Positions 31,872 to 40,651 of a stretch of 59,111 nt of DNA are shown here, piece after piece. The notes beneath the pieces were generated by a model. It did no database searches. It saw nothing but the letters and a program-made list of their open reading frames with translations, and was not told where the DNA came from. The position numbers were made by a program, and so were the translations under genes. The stretch comes from Clostridiales bacterium (GTDB lineage: Bacteria; Bacillota; Clostridia; Oscillospirales; Oscillospiraceae): contig SFFV01000009.1 in the NCBI GenBank assembly GCA_004557735.1, positions 1 through 59,111 of the forward strand. The letters are read 5' to 3'. Each line of letters begins with the position of its first letter. Within the stretch, counting starts at the first letter, position 1.

Positions 31872-33062
31872 TTACTTCGTGACAAGAGCGAGCGTGTCGC
31901 GCGCGATCATCAGCTCTTCGTTCGTCGGGATGACGTATACTTTCACGGTGCTGTCGGCGGCGGAGATGTCGGTTTCCCTGCCGCGGACCTGATTCTTCTC
32001 GTGGTCGACACGGACGCCGAGGAATTCCAGACCCTTGCAGATGCTCTCGCGCATATCGGGGCCGTTCTCGCCGACGCCGGCAGTGAACGTGATGATGTCA
32101 ACGCCGCCCATGGCAGCGGCGTAGGAGCCGATATACTTGCGGACCTCGTAAGCGAACTTGTCGAGCGCGAGCTGCGCGCGCCCGTTGCCCTCTTTGGCAG
32201 CCTTTTCCAGATCGCGGAAGTCGGAGCCGACGCCGGAGATACCGAGCACGCCGGACTTCTTGTTGAGAATGTTGAGCATCTCGTCGGCGGTATAGCCGTA
32301 CTTGTTCATGATGAACTGGAGAATGGCCGGGTCAAGGTTGCCGGAGCGGGTGCCCATCGGCAGACCTTCCAGAGGCGTCAGACCCATGGAGGTATCGATG
32401 CACTTGCCGTCGATGCTCGCGGAAACGGAGGAGCCGTTGCCGAGATGGCAGTTGATGACGCGCGTGCCCTTCCTGCCCATGATCTCGCAGGCGCGGGCGG
32501 ACACGAAGCGGTGGGAGGTGCCGTGGAAGCCGTAACGGCGGATGGAGTCATTCTCGTAGTACTCGTAAGGAATGGCGTAAATGTACGCCTCCGGGGTCAT
32601 GGACATTCCGAAAGAGGTGTCGAACACGGCGACCTGCGGCACGCCGGGCATCGCCGCCTGGCACGCCTTGATGCCCATGAGGTTGGCGGGGTTGTGCAGA
32701 GGCCCGAGCGGGAAGCACTTTTTGATCGCGGCTTCGCACTCGTCGTCCACGACGCAGGACTCGGTGAACTCGATGCCGCCGTGGAGAACACGGTGGCCGA
32801 CGGCGCCGATCTCCGACATCGTCTCAACAACGCCGTATTCCTTGCTGGTCAGCTTCTCAAGAACGGCCTCGATCGCTTCCTTGTGGGTGGTGAACGGAAC
32901 GTCCGCTTCGAAAACGGGCTTGCTGTTCTGGGGCTTGTGGGTCAGACGGCCGTCGATGCCAATGCGCTCACAAAGACCTTTGGCAAGCAGAGACTCGTTC
33001 TCCATGTCGATGAGCTGATACTTCAGCGAAGAGCTGCCGGCGTTGATAACCAGAATCTTCAT
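31872..33062 (-). CDS. ackA: acetate kinase (396 aa)
   Basis: Acetyl phosphate + ADP to acetate + ATP, the main substrate-level ATP step of fermenters. NAGSSSLK (6-13), the GHRVLHGG block, VFDTSFG, YGFHGTSHR, NCHLGNGSSV and FTAGVGEN are intact. GGAAAGGATCC precedes the ATG. No pta gene adjoins. Divergent from tmcAL, a common clostridial arrangement. Confidence 0.97.
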   Translation of the reverse strand: MKILVINAGSSSLKYQLIDMENESLLAKGLCERIGIDGRLTHKPQNSKPVFEADVPFTTHKEAIEAVLEKLTSKEYGVVETMSEIGAVGHRVLHGGIEFTESCVVDDECEAAIKKCFPLGPLHNPANLMGIKACQAAMPGVPQVAVFDTSFGMSMTPEAYIYAIPYEYYENDSIRRYGFHGTSHRFVSARACEIMGRKGTRVINCHLGNGSSVSASIDGKCIDTSMGLTPLEGLPMGTRSGNLDPAILQFIMNKYGYTADEMLNILNKKSGVLGISGVGSDFRDLEKAAKEGNGRAQLALDKFAYEVRKYIGSYAAAMGGVDIITFTAGVGENGPDMRESICKGLEFLGVRVDHEKNQVRGRETDISAADSTVKVYVIPTNEELMIARDTLALVTK

Positions 33063-33082
33063 TGGTTCGGATCCTTTCCATG

Positions 33083-33111
33083 TTGAAAATTTTACCGCAT
33101 CAGGGTATCAT
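33083..33111 (+). promoter_or_regulatory. probable tmcAL promoter
   Basis: TTGAAA (33083-33088), 17-nt spacer, TATCAT (33106-33111). Confidence 0.5.
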
Positions 33112-33127
33112 TGTATCACAAATATTT

Positions 33128-33156
33128 ATTTTAGCGTTCTTTTCTCCAAAACGCAA
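33128..33156 (-). promoter_or_regulatory. probable ackA promoter
   Basis: Minus strand TTGCGT (33151-33156), 17-nt spacer, TAAAAT (33128-33133). It lies within the same 115-bp divergent region as the tmcAL promoter. Confidence 0.5.
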
Positions 33157-33177
33157 GAGGAAAAAGGATGGATTCCT

Positions 33178-34383
33178 ATGAAAGCGGTCGGTATCGTTGC
33201 GGAATACAATCCGTTTCACGGCGGACACCAGTACCAGATACGGAAAATACGCGAAAGCTGCGGCGCGGATACGCCCGTCGTCGCGGTAATGTCCGGCGAT
33301 TTTGTGCAGCGCGGTGAGGCGGCCTCCTACGATAAATTTACCCGCGCGGAAGCCGCGGTGCGCGGCGGCGTATCGCTCGTAATTGAGCTGCCGCTTCCCT
33401 GGAGCCTGTCCTCCGCCGAAGGGTTCGCTCGCGGCGGCGTCGGGCTGCTCGGCGCGACGGGGGTTGTCGGCGCGCTTTCGTTCGGCAGCGAGAGCGGCGA
33501 TCTCTCCGCGATCGAAAAGACGGCGGCGGTACTCGACACGCCGGAATACAACGAGACGCTGAAAGCAATGCTTACCGGCGGAACGCCGTTTGCTGCGGCG
33601 CGGGCCGGAGCGGCGCGCGCTTTGCTCGGAAACACCGCGGCGGTGCTCAATACGCCGAACGATCTTCTGGCCGTCGAATACCTCCGCGCGGCGGCAAAGC
33701 TCGGCCATACATTTAAATATATTCCCATCCGCCGCGAGGGATCCGTCCACGACGGCGCGGGCAGCGCCTCCGAGCTTCGCGCACTGCTGCGCGAAGGCGA
33801 GAGTCTCGCCGGGCGCATCCCGGGGGAGGCGTGGGACGTCTTTCGCTGCGCGGACGAAGCCGGGCGCGGCTTCGTGTCCCCGGAGAGTCTTCGAACGGCA
33901 ATTCTCTCCCGGCTTCGGGAGAGAACGCCGGAGGATTTCGCCGCCGTGCCGGATGCGGCGGAGGGACTGCACTTTCGCCTGTATGAGGCCGCGCGCCGCG
34001 GCGTTTCTCCCGAGGAGATCGCCGATCTTGCCAGATCGAAGCGGTATGCCCACGCGCGGCTGCGCCGCATGGTGATGTGCGCGGCGCTCGGCGTGCGCGC
34101 CGGAGACGCCGACGGTGTGCCGCCGTATATCCGCGCGCTTGGTTTTGACGCGCGCGGCGCGGCGCTGCTGCGGGAGATGAAAACGAGCGCCGCTCTTCCT
34201 GTTGTCGTCAAAAGTGCACGAGTCAAAGACGAAAATGAGAGCATCCAACGCCTGTTCGACCTCGGGAGCCGCGCACACGACCTCTATGTTCTTGGCTGGC
34301 AAAACCGCGCGGCGCAGGCGGCGGACAGCGATTATCGCGCCACTCCCTATGCAGCCGTGCACGATAACCAAGAGCGCGTCTGA
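33178..34383 (+). CDS. tmcAL: tRNA(Met) cytidine acetate ligase (401 aa)
   Basis: TmcAL (YlbM) uses acetate and ATP to make N4-acetylcytidine at the wobble base of elongator tRNA-Met. Nucleotidyltransferase fold with GIVAEYNPFHGGHQYQI (EYNPFHGGH at 9-17), VMSGDFVQRGE, DKFTRAEAAV and the later TPNDLLAVEYL block. AAAAAGG precedes the chosen ATG (33178-33180) by eight bases. Head-to-head with ackA, whose product is the acetate this enzyme consumes. Confidence 0.93.
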   Translation: MKAVGIVAEYNPFHGGHQYQIRKIRESCGADTPVVAVMSGDFVQRGEAASYDKFTRAEAAVRGGVSLVIELPLPWSLSSAEGFARGGVGLLGATGVVGALSFGSESGDLSAIEKTAAVLDTPEYNETLKAMLTGGTPFAAARAGAARALLGNTAAVLNTPNDLLAVEYLRAAAKLGHTFKYIPIRREGSVHDGAGSASELRALLREGESLAGRIPGEAWDVFRCADEAGRGFVSPESLRTAILSRLRERTPEDFAAVPDAAEGLHFRLYEAARRGVSPEEIADLARSKRYAHARLRRMVMCAALGVRAGDADGVPPYIRALGFDARGAALLREMKTSAALPVVVKSARVKDENESIQRLFDLGSRAHDLYVLGWQNRAAQAADSDYRATPYAAVHDNQERV

Positions 34384-34413
34384 AATTTTTTTCCGATTTA
34401 GCGAAAAAAAGGG

Positions 34414-34442
34414 TTGCATTTTTCTTTCTGAGGTATTATACT
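34414..34442 (+). promoter_or_regulatory. promoter of the liv operon
   Basis: TTGCAT (34414-34419), 17-nt spacer, TATACT (34437-34442). Confidence 0.7.
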
Positions 34443-34459
34443 ACCGTCATATTTAAATT

Positions 34460-34499
34460 GAAACACATTTGTCCGTGGTTCATGGACTATATGTGTTTC
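34460..34499 (+). promoter_or_regulatory. liv leader hairpin
   Basis: GAAACACAT (34460-34468) pairs with ATGTGTTTC (34491-34499); inside, GTCC (34471-34474) pairs with GGAC (34484-34487). The stem occupies the leader immediately before the GGAGAGGGAG ribosome site. It may stabilise the message or be a regulatory structure; no T-run follows. Confidence 0.5.
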
Positions 34500-34517
34500 G
34501 GAGAGGGAGAATCAACC

Positions 34518-35723
34518 ATGAAAAAGATTTTGGCCATTGTCCTTTGCGCATGCATGCTGTGCGCGCTGTTCGCCGGGTGCGGCAGCACCGGCGCCGTTTC
34601 GTCCGATTCCGGGGAAAAGGTGATCTCGATCGGCGTTTTCGAACCGACGTCCGGACAGAACGCCGCCGGCGGCAAGAAAGAGATTCTCGGCATTGAGTAT
34701 GCGCATTCTCTGTACCCCACGATCAACATTAACGGCGAGGAATACAAGATCGAGCTGGTCTATGCCGATAACGCTTCCGACTCGACGAAGGCTCCTTCGG
34801 CAGCGCAGCTCCTTATCAGCAAAAACGTTTCCGTTGTTCTCGGTACTTACGGCTCCAGCTGCGCGATCGCGGGCGGCGAGTATTTTGCCAAAGCGAAGAT
34901 TCCTGCTATCGGCACTTCCTGCACGAACCCGCAGGTAACGGCCGGCAACGATTATTACTTCCGTATCAGCTACATCGACCCGTTCCAGGGCGCTGTCATG
35001 GCAAGCTACGCGCTCTCTCAGGGCTGCAAGAACACCGTTGTTATCGTGGAAGCCGGCGATGACTATTCTGCCGGATTCGGCAATTACTTCGCGCAGGCTA
35101 TGATCGACGGCGGCGCTGCCTGCACGACCGTCACCTTCCAGATGGGCGAAACGGATTTCTCCACGATTATGGCAAACATCAAGAGCGAAGGCTATGACGG
35201 CATTTTTGCTCCCGTTTCCATTGAAACCGCTCCTCTGATCATCAATCAGGCGCGTGAGGCGGGCGTGGAGTGCCAGATCATGGCGGGCGACACGTGGGAT
35301 GACTCCTCCATCGCCAGCCGTGCCGGTGCGAACGCCAACGGCGTGTTCTTCAGCTGCTTCTTTGACCAGACCGACGAGTCGAACGCTGCCGGCGTTGAAT
35401 TTGTCAAGGGCTTCCTTGAATGGGTCAATGCCGATCCTGCCCGCCTGGAAAACAACGGCGGCAAGGATAACGGCGGCGACAAGAACATCTCTTCCGTCAC
35501 CCCCTGCGGCTATGACGCCTATATGGCGGCGTATAAGGCGATTGAAAAAGCTCAGAGCACCAAGGGCGAGGATATCCGCAATGCGCTTGTCGATCTTGAA
35601 GTTCCGGGACTTGTTACCGGCGATCTGAAGTTTGACGAAAACGGCGACGCGATCAAGAACTACGTTGCCATCAAGACGTTCCAGGACGGCGAGATCATCT
35701 TCTCCGACGCCTACACCGGCTGA
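34518..35723 (+). CDS. livK: branched-chain amino-acid-type ABC substrate-binding lipoprotein (401 aa)
   Basis: Type I periplasmic-binding-protein lipoprotein, LivK/amide-urea family. Signal MKKILAIVLCACMLCALFAG then lipobox C21; the mature domain starts ISIGVFEPTSGQNAAGGKKE and contains LVYADNASDSTKAPSAAQLL, VLGTYGSSCAIAGG and GTSCTNPQVT, the fold's ligand-contact loops. First gene of a complete livKHMGF set. Leucine/isoleucine/valine is likely, although other amino acids, amides or urea cannot be excluded. Confidence 0.9.
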   Translation: MKKILAIVLCACMLCALFAGCGSTGAVSSDSGEKVISIGVFEPTSGQNAAGGKKEILGIEYAHSLYPTININGEEYKIELVYADNASDSTKAPSAAQLLISKNVSVVLGTYGSSCAIAGGEYFAKAKIPAIGTSCTNPQVTAGNDYYFRISYIDPFQGAVMASYALSQGCKNTVVIVEAGDDYSAGFGNYFAQAMIDGGAACTTVTFQMGETDFSTIMANIKSEGYDGIFAPVSIETAPLIINQAREAGVECQIMAGDTWDDSSIASRAGANANGVFFSCFFDQTDESNAAGVEFVKGFLEWVNADPARLENNGGKDNGGDKNISSVTPCGYDAYMAAYKAIEKAQSTKGEDIRNALVDLEVPGLVTGDLKFDENGDAIKNYVAIKTFQDGEIIFSDAYTG

Positions 35724-35749
35724 TTTTTTCTCAAAAATCATACCGCTTG

Positions 35750-35776
35750 AATTCCCCGGATTTTCCGGGGAATTTA
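35750..35776 (+). terminator. intercistronic hairpin livK-livH
   Basis: Perfect 11-bp stem AATTCCCCGGA / TCCGGGGAATT with only TTTAAG after it, 26 bp past livK. A leaky terminator here would keep livK in excess of the permeases. Confidence 0.7.
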
Positions 35777-35815
35777 AGTATTTACCACCTCACGAATAAT
35801 GCGGAGGCTTTATCG

Positions 35816-36703
35816 ATGCATGGTTTTTCTTACATATTGGATATTCTGCTTTCCGGTATAACCGTCGGCAGCTTGTATGCCCTTATTGCCATCGGCTATA
35901 CGATGGTATACGGCATCCTTCGTCTCATAAATTTTGCCCATGGCGATATTTTTATGATGGCGGGCTTTTTTATGGTCTATGTCAGCGCCACGACCGGCCC
36001 GCTTCTCGCCATCCCGATCGTACTGGTGCTTACGGTATTGCTGGGCGTTCTCATAGAAAAGGCGGCCTATAAGCCCCTGCGCAGCGCACCGCGCATGTCG
36101 GTGATGATCTCCGCCATCGGCGTGAGCTATCTGCTGCAGAATCTGGCGACGTATCTTACCGGCGGACTTGCCAAGGCATACCCGGAGATCCCGTTTCTCA
36201 AATCCACGCTGAGTATCGGCTCGCTGAATGTGAAAATGATCACGATAGTCACCCCGATTCTTACGCTCCTTCTGGTCGCCGGCCTTGTTATCTTTATTAA
36301 CAAGACGAAGATCGGCATTGCCATGCGCGCTGTTTCCAAGGATTTTGAAACGGCAAGACTTATGGGGATCCAGGTCAACAGCGTTATTTCCGTAACGTTT
36401 GTGATCGGCTCTCTTCTTGCCGGCGTCGGCTCGATCCTGTATTTTACCAATTACGGACAGGTCAGCCCCATGATCGGCGCCATGCCGGGCCTGAAGGCGT
36501 TTGTTGCCGCGGTCTTTGGCGGTATCGGCTCCATACCCGGGGCGGTTCTCGGCGCATTTATTATCGGTATCTGTGAAAGCTTTATTAAAAGCAACGACGC
36601 CATTGCCATTTTCAGCAACGCGTTCACGTTTGCCCTGCTGATTGTCGTGCTTCTCTTCAAGCCTACGGGTATGTTCGGCGAAGCCCAGAGTGAGAAGGTG
36701 TGA
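35816..36703 (+). CDS. livH: branched-chain amino-acid ABC permease LivH (295 aa)
   Basis: Eight-helix LivH permease. LLSGITVGSLYALIAIGYTMVYG-type start, GILRLINFAHGDIFMM, and the coupling segment RAVSKDFETARLMGIQ, followed by FGGIGSIPGAVLGAF. Start at 35816 with GGAGG eight bases upstream. Stop overlaps the livM start. Confidence 0.94.
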   Translation: MHGFSYILDILLSGITVGSLYALIAIGYTMVYGILRLINFAHGDIFMMAGFFMVYVSATTGPLLAIPIVLVLTVLLGVLIEKAAYKPLRSAPRMSVMISAIGVSYLLQNLATYLTGGLAKAYPEIPFLKSTLSIGSLNVKMITIVTPILTLLLVAGLVIFINKTKIGIAMRAVSKDFETARLMGIQVNSVISVTFVIGSLLAGVGSILYFTNYGQVSPMIGAMPGLKAFVAAVFGGIGSIPGAVLGAFIIGICESFIKSNDAIAIFSNAFTFALLIVVLLFKPTGMFGEAQSEKV

Positions 36704-37812
36704 TGATGGTTAAAAACAAAAAAAGAGACTGGATCCTCTCGCTCGCATCCGCAGCCGTGATTCTGGCTGTGCTGATTTTCATCGACAAGAGAGCGCACTA
36801 CTCCATGCTGGCATCCGTGATTCAGAAGGCCGCGATCTATTCGCTGCTTGCGGTCAGCCTGAATCTTCTCAACGGCTTTACGGGGCTCTTTTCGCTCGGA
36901 CAGGCGGGGTTCATGATGCTCGGCGCCTACACCTACGCGATATTCACCATTCCTTCGGCAAGCAGGGCCAGCGTTTACCAGTATTTTAACGGCGGAGCCA
37001 TCACCTTCACACTGCCTGTCGTTTTGAGCGTTATTGCGGCGGGACTTGTTGCGGCGGTATTCGCATGGCTGGTCGGCAAGCCATGTCTCCGGCTGAAAAG
37101 CGACTATCTGGCCATTGCAACGCTCGGCTTTGCCGAGATACTCCGCGCCCTGATCCAGTGGGACGTTTTCGGTCCCGTGACAAACGGCTCGAACATTTTA
37201 AGAAGCTTTCCTTCCTTCGGCAGCATTTTGACGCCGGTGATCATCTCCGCTGTCTGCATCGCGATTATTGTGCTTCTCATCAATTCTTCTTACGGCCGCG
37301 CGTTCAAGGCGATCCGCGAGGATGAGATTGCGGCGGAGGCCATGGGCATCAATCTTGCAAAAACAAAGATGCAGGCGTTTTTGATCAGTTCGTTCTTTGC
37401 CGGCATCGGCGGCGCGCTGCTTGCCATGTTCCAGGCAAGCGTGCAGGCAAAGGGCTTCACCTCGGCGATGACCTATGAAATATTGCTGATCGTTGTGATC
37501 GGCGGCATTGGCTCTGTCACCGGGTCGGTTATCGGCAGCTTTCTTTATATTGCCGCCAGCGAGTGGTGGCTGCGTTTTCTTGATGACTCGGTAACGTATC
37601 TGCATGTGAATATACCGTTTATGCGCGGCGGCTTCCGTATGGTCGTTTTCAGCGTCGTCATTATGCTGATCGTTCTCTTCTACCGCCGCGGCATAATGGG
37701 AGAAAATGAGTTTTCCTGGGAGGCTGTTTTGCGGTTTTTCCGCGATCCGTTCCATCTTGTAAGTCGTGCGCATAAGAAAAAAGCGGCAAAGGAGGCGGCC
37801 GGCCATGAGTGA
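36703..37812 (+). CDS. livM: branched-chain amino-acid ABC permease LivM (369 aa)
   Basis: LivM permease with NLLNGFTGLFSLGQAGFMMLGAY, YLAIATLGFAEILRALI and RAFKAIREDEIAAEAMGIN as family blocks and about nine helices. Two tandem ATGs (36703 and 36706) follow AAGGTG; either may initiate. The basic C-terminus (RAHKKKAAKEAAGHE) overlaps the livG start. Confidence 0.94.
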   Translation: MMVKNKKRDWILSLASAAVILAVLIFIDKRAHYSMLASVIQKAAIYSLLAVSLNLLNGFTGLFSLGQAGFMMLGAYTYAIFTIPSASRASVYQYFNGGAITFTLPVVLSVIAAGLVAAVFAWLVGKPCLRLKSDYLAIATLGFAEILRALIQWDVFGPVTNGSNILRSFPSFGSILTPVIISAVCIAIIVLLINSSYGRAFKAIREDEIAAEAMGINLAKTKMQAFLISSFFAGIGGALLAMFQASVQAKGFTSAMTYEILLIVVIGGIGSVTGSVIGSFLYIAASEWWLRFLDDSVTYLHVNIPFMRGGFRMVVFSVVIMLIVLFYRRGIMGENEFSWEAVLRFFRDPFHLVSRAHKKKAAKEAAGHE

Positions 37813-38656
37813 GAATATTCTTCGCATGGAAGATATCACCATGCAGTTTGGCGGAGTCATTGCCGTGAGCAACCTGTCCCTTGAAGTGAACAAGGGAGAG
37901 ATCGTTGCGCTCATCGGGCCGAACGGTGCGGGCAAAACGACGGCGTTTAACTGCATCACCGGCGTATATCAGCCGACCAACGGACGCATTTCCTTCATGG
38001 GAAAGCCGATCCTCTGTGCACACCCCACGGGCAAAGCCGCAAAAAACTACCGCGGGAGCAACGCCGATAAGTATCTTCATGAAAAGATCCTGAATCCCAC
38101 GCCCGACCGGATCACAAAGCTCGGCATTGCGCGCACATTCCAAAACATCCGTCTGTGGAAGTCCATGACGGTATTCGATAACGTACTTACGGCAAAGCAT
38201 ATGCGTGCCAGGCAGAACGTTTTTTCCGCCACATTTCGTCTCTCCGCCGCGGAAGAGCGCCGCATGCGTGAGGAAACGGCGGAGCTGCTGGAGGAGCAGA
38301 ACCTTTTGCAGCTTGCCAACGAGCCGGCCGGTTCGCTTCCGTACGGTCTGCAGCGCCGTTTGGAGATCGCACGCGCGCTTGCCACGGAGCCTAAGCTCCT
38401 GCTTTTGGACGAACCCGCCGCCGGCATGAATCCGCAGGAAACGGCGGAGCTGGGAGAGTTTGTTGTACAGATTAAAAAGAAATACGATCTTACGATTTTC
38501 ATGATCGAGCATCACATGGACCTTGTCATGAAGTTTTCCGACCGCATCTATGTCGTGGATTTCGGCAAGCTGATCGCCGAGGGAGCACCGGAGGAGGTCC
38601 AGGGAGATCCCAAGGTGATTGAGGCATATTTGGGGGTGGCAGACGATGACGAATGA
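37805..38656 (+). CDS. livG: branched-chain amino-acid ABC ATPase LivG (283 aa)
   Basis: Walker A GPNGAGKTT, family-specific GIARTFQNIRLWKSMTVFDN, signature LPYGLQRRLEIARAL (the usual LivG variant of LSGGQ), Walker B LLLLDEPAAGMNP and switch IEHHMD. GGAGGCGGCC lies before ATG 37805, overlapping the livM stop by 8 bp. Confidence 0.95.
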   Translation: MSENILRMEDITMQFGGVIAVSNLSLEVNKGEIVALIGPNGAGKTTAFNCITGVYQPTNGRISFMGKPILCAHPTGKAAKNYRGSNADKYLHEKILNPTPDRITKLGIARTFQNIRLWKSMTVFDNVLTAKHMRARQNVFSATFRLSAAEERRMREETAELLEEQNLLQLANEPAGSLPYGLQRRLEIARALATEPKLLLLDEPAAGMNPQETAELGEFVVQIKKKYDLTIFMIEHHMDLVMKFSDRIYVVDFGKLIAEGAPEEVQGDPKVIEAYLGVADDDE

Positions 38657-39359
38657 TACGATGCTTTCCATCAAGGATCTTCAGGTTCATTACGGCGGCA
38701 TTGAGGCCGTAAAGGGAATATCCTTTGACGTATCCGAGGGAGAGATCGTTACGCTGATCGGCGCCAACGGCGCGGGAAAAAGCTCCGTTCTCCGCTCGAT
38801 CGCAGGTCTTGTCAAGCCCTCCGGCGGTTCGATCACCTTTTGCGGGGATAACATTACCGGGCGCGACAGTACGGTGATCGTCAAGCGGGGCATAACGCTT
38901 GTTCCGGAGGGGCGCAAAATCTTCCCGAACCTTACGGTGCTCGAAAATCTCAAAATCGGCGCCTATATGCGCAGCGACGATATTTCGGAAGATATCCAGT
39001 GGGTGTACGATCTGTTCCCGCGCCTGCGTGAGCGCTCGTGGCAGGCCGGAGGCACGCTCTCCGGCGGCGAGCAGCAGATGCTGGCCGTGGGCCGCGCGCT
39101 CATGGCGCGCCCGAAGCTCATCATGATGGACGAGCCGTCGCTCGGGCTTGCGCCGCTCGTCGTGCGCGATATTTTTGAGATCATCCGCCAGATCAACCGC
39201 CAGGGCGTTTCCATCTTGCTCATCGAGCAGAACGCAAACATGGCGCTCAAGGTCGCCGATTCCGCCTATGTCATGGAGACCGGATGCATCACGCTCTCCG
39301 GCGCGGGCAGGGACCTCTTGAACAATGAGGCCGTCAAGAAGGCATACTTGGGAACATGA
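38646..39359 (+). CDS. livF: branched-chain amino-acid ABC ATPase LivF (237 aa)
   Basis: Walker A GANGAGKSS, VPEGRKIFPNLTVLENL, signature LSGGEQQMLAVGRALM, Walker B LIMMDEPSLGLAP, switch LIEQNA. Begins 11 bp inside the end of livG. Last gene of the operon; its stop touches a promoter-within-terminator structure. Confidence 0.95.
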   Translation: MTNDTMLSIKDLQVHYGGIEAVKGISFDVSEGEIVTLIGANGAGKSSVLRSIAGLVKPSGGSITFCGDNITGRDSTVIVKRGITLVPEGRKIFPNLTVLENLKIGAYMRSDDISEDIQWVYDLFPRLRERSWQAGGTLSGGEQQMLAVGRALMARPKLIMMDEPSLGLAPLVVRDIFEIIRQINRQGVSILLIEQNANMALKVADSAYVMETGCITLSGAGRDLLNNEAVKKAYLGT

Positions 39360-39388
39360 TTGACCTTTTTCCCGGGAGACTATATAAT
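39360..39388 (+). promoter_or_regulatory. promoter of DUF1015-ftsH run, nested in the liv terminator
   Basis: TTGACC (39360-39365), exactly 17 nt, TATAAT (39383-39388). The -35 box begins one base after the livF stop and the -10 box lies in the loop of the terminator hairpin. Confidence 0.7.
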
Positions 39389-39409
39389 TATAGTCTCCCG
39401 GGAATTTTT
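39369..39409 (+). terminator. terminator of the liv operon
   Basis: Perfect 16-bp stem TTCCCGGGAGACTATA / TATAGTCTCCCGGGAA with 4-nt loop (39385-39388), followed by TTTTT. It overlaps the promoter at 39360-39388. Confidence 0.93.
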
Positions 39410-39424
39410 AAGGAGTAACAGCTT

Positions 39425-40627
39425 ATGCATATCATCACAAGTACGGACATTCTTCTCCCGCGCGCCGAAGATATGAGCGCGTGGAGCGTGATCGCGTGCG
39501 ATCAGTTCACGGCCGAGCCGGACTACTGGGCCGCGGCGGAAATGCGCGCGGCGGAAAAGCCGAGCACGCTCTCTCTCATGCTGCCCGAGGCGTGGCTGCA
39601 TACCGCCCGCGCCGAGGGCGCGGACAGGCGTATCGCCGACACGATGCGCCGCTATCTCGCGGAGGGAGTTTTTCAGACGATCCCGGACAGCTTTATTTAT
39701 GTCGAGCGCATTTTGCCGGACGGGCGGGTCCGCCGCGGCCTTGTCGCGGCGCTCGATCTTGAGCAGTACGACTTTACCGGAACGCAGCATACGAGCGTCC
39801 GTTCCACGGAGGGGACGGTGGAGGAGCGTCTGCCGCCGCGCGTGAACATACGCCGGGGCGCACCGCTGGAAATGCCGCACACGCTCCTGCTGATGGATGA
39901 CCGGACAGACAGCGTCCTGTCTCTGGCGGAGAAGGCAAAGGACACGCTGGAAAAGGTCTACGACTTCGATCTCATGCTCGGCGGGGGACACATCACCGGG
40001 TGGCGCGTGAGCGGAGAGACGAAAGCGGCGGTACAGGCGGCGCTCGACGCGCTCGATAATGCCGCCTTGCAGCGGAAAAAATACGGCGATGCCGCCGAAA
40101 ACGGCCGGCTCACCTTTGCCGTCGGCGACGGCAACCACTCGCTTGCCGCGGCCAAACGGTTCTGGGAGGAAAAACGCGAAACGCTTCCCCCGAACGAACG
40201 GCAGACCGATCCTGCGCGCTTCGCTCTTGTGGAGGTCGAGAACATCCACGAGCCGTCGCTCGATTTTGAGCCGATCCACCGCGTGCTCTTTGATACCGAT
40301 ACGTCCGACTTTGCCCGCAGTCTTGCCGCGCACCGGGCGGAGTGGGAAGCAAAGGACAAAACGCTCGGCGAGCGCGTTGCGGCGGCGGAGAGCTTCTGCC
40401 GCGCCTATATTGCCGGGCATGGGGGGACGATCGACTATATCCACGGCGGCGACACGGCGCGCTCTCTCGGCGAAAAGCCGAACTGCGCCGCAGTGCTGCT
40501 GCCGCCGGTGGAAAAGAACGGGCTGTTCCTGTCCGTTCTCAAAAACGGCGCTCTGCCGAAAAAGAGCTTTTCCATGGGCAATGCGCGCGATAAGCGCTAT
40601 TATCTTGAATGCCGGAAAATCCTTTAA
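39425..40627 (+). CDS. DUF1015 family protein (400 aa)
   Basis: Cytoplasmic protein of the DUF1015 family, no established reaction. Recognised by SVIACDQFTAEPDYW, ERLPPRVNIRRGAPLEMPH, FAVGDGNHSLAAAKRFWEE (VGDGNHS motif) and VALVEVENIHEPSLDFEPIHR-type segments. AAGGAG lies before the ATG. Upstream of ftsH by 24 bp and possibly co-transcribed with it. Confidence 0.9.
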   Translation: MHIITSTDILLPRAEDMSAWSVIACDQFTAEPDYWAAAEMRAAEKPSTLSLMLPEAWLHTARAEGADRRIADTMRRYLAEGVFQTIPDSFIYVERILPDGRVRRGLVAALDLEQYDFTGTQHTSVRSTEGTVEERLPPRVNIRRGAPLEMPHTLLLMDDRTDSVLSLAEKAKDTLEKVYDFDLMLGGGHITGWRVSGETKAAVQAALDALDNAALQRKKYGDAAENGRLTFAVGDGNHSLAAAKRFWEEKRETLPPNERQTDPARFALVEVENIHEPSLDFEPIHRVLFDTDTSDFARSLAAHRAEWEAKDKTLGERVAAAESFCRAYIAGHGGTIDYIHGGDTARSLGEKPNCAAVLLPPVEKNGLFLSVLKNGALPKKSFSMGNARDKRYYLECRKIL

Positions 40628-40651
40628 AAGAACTCCAAGGGGGTATCGTCA

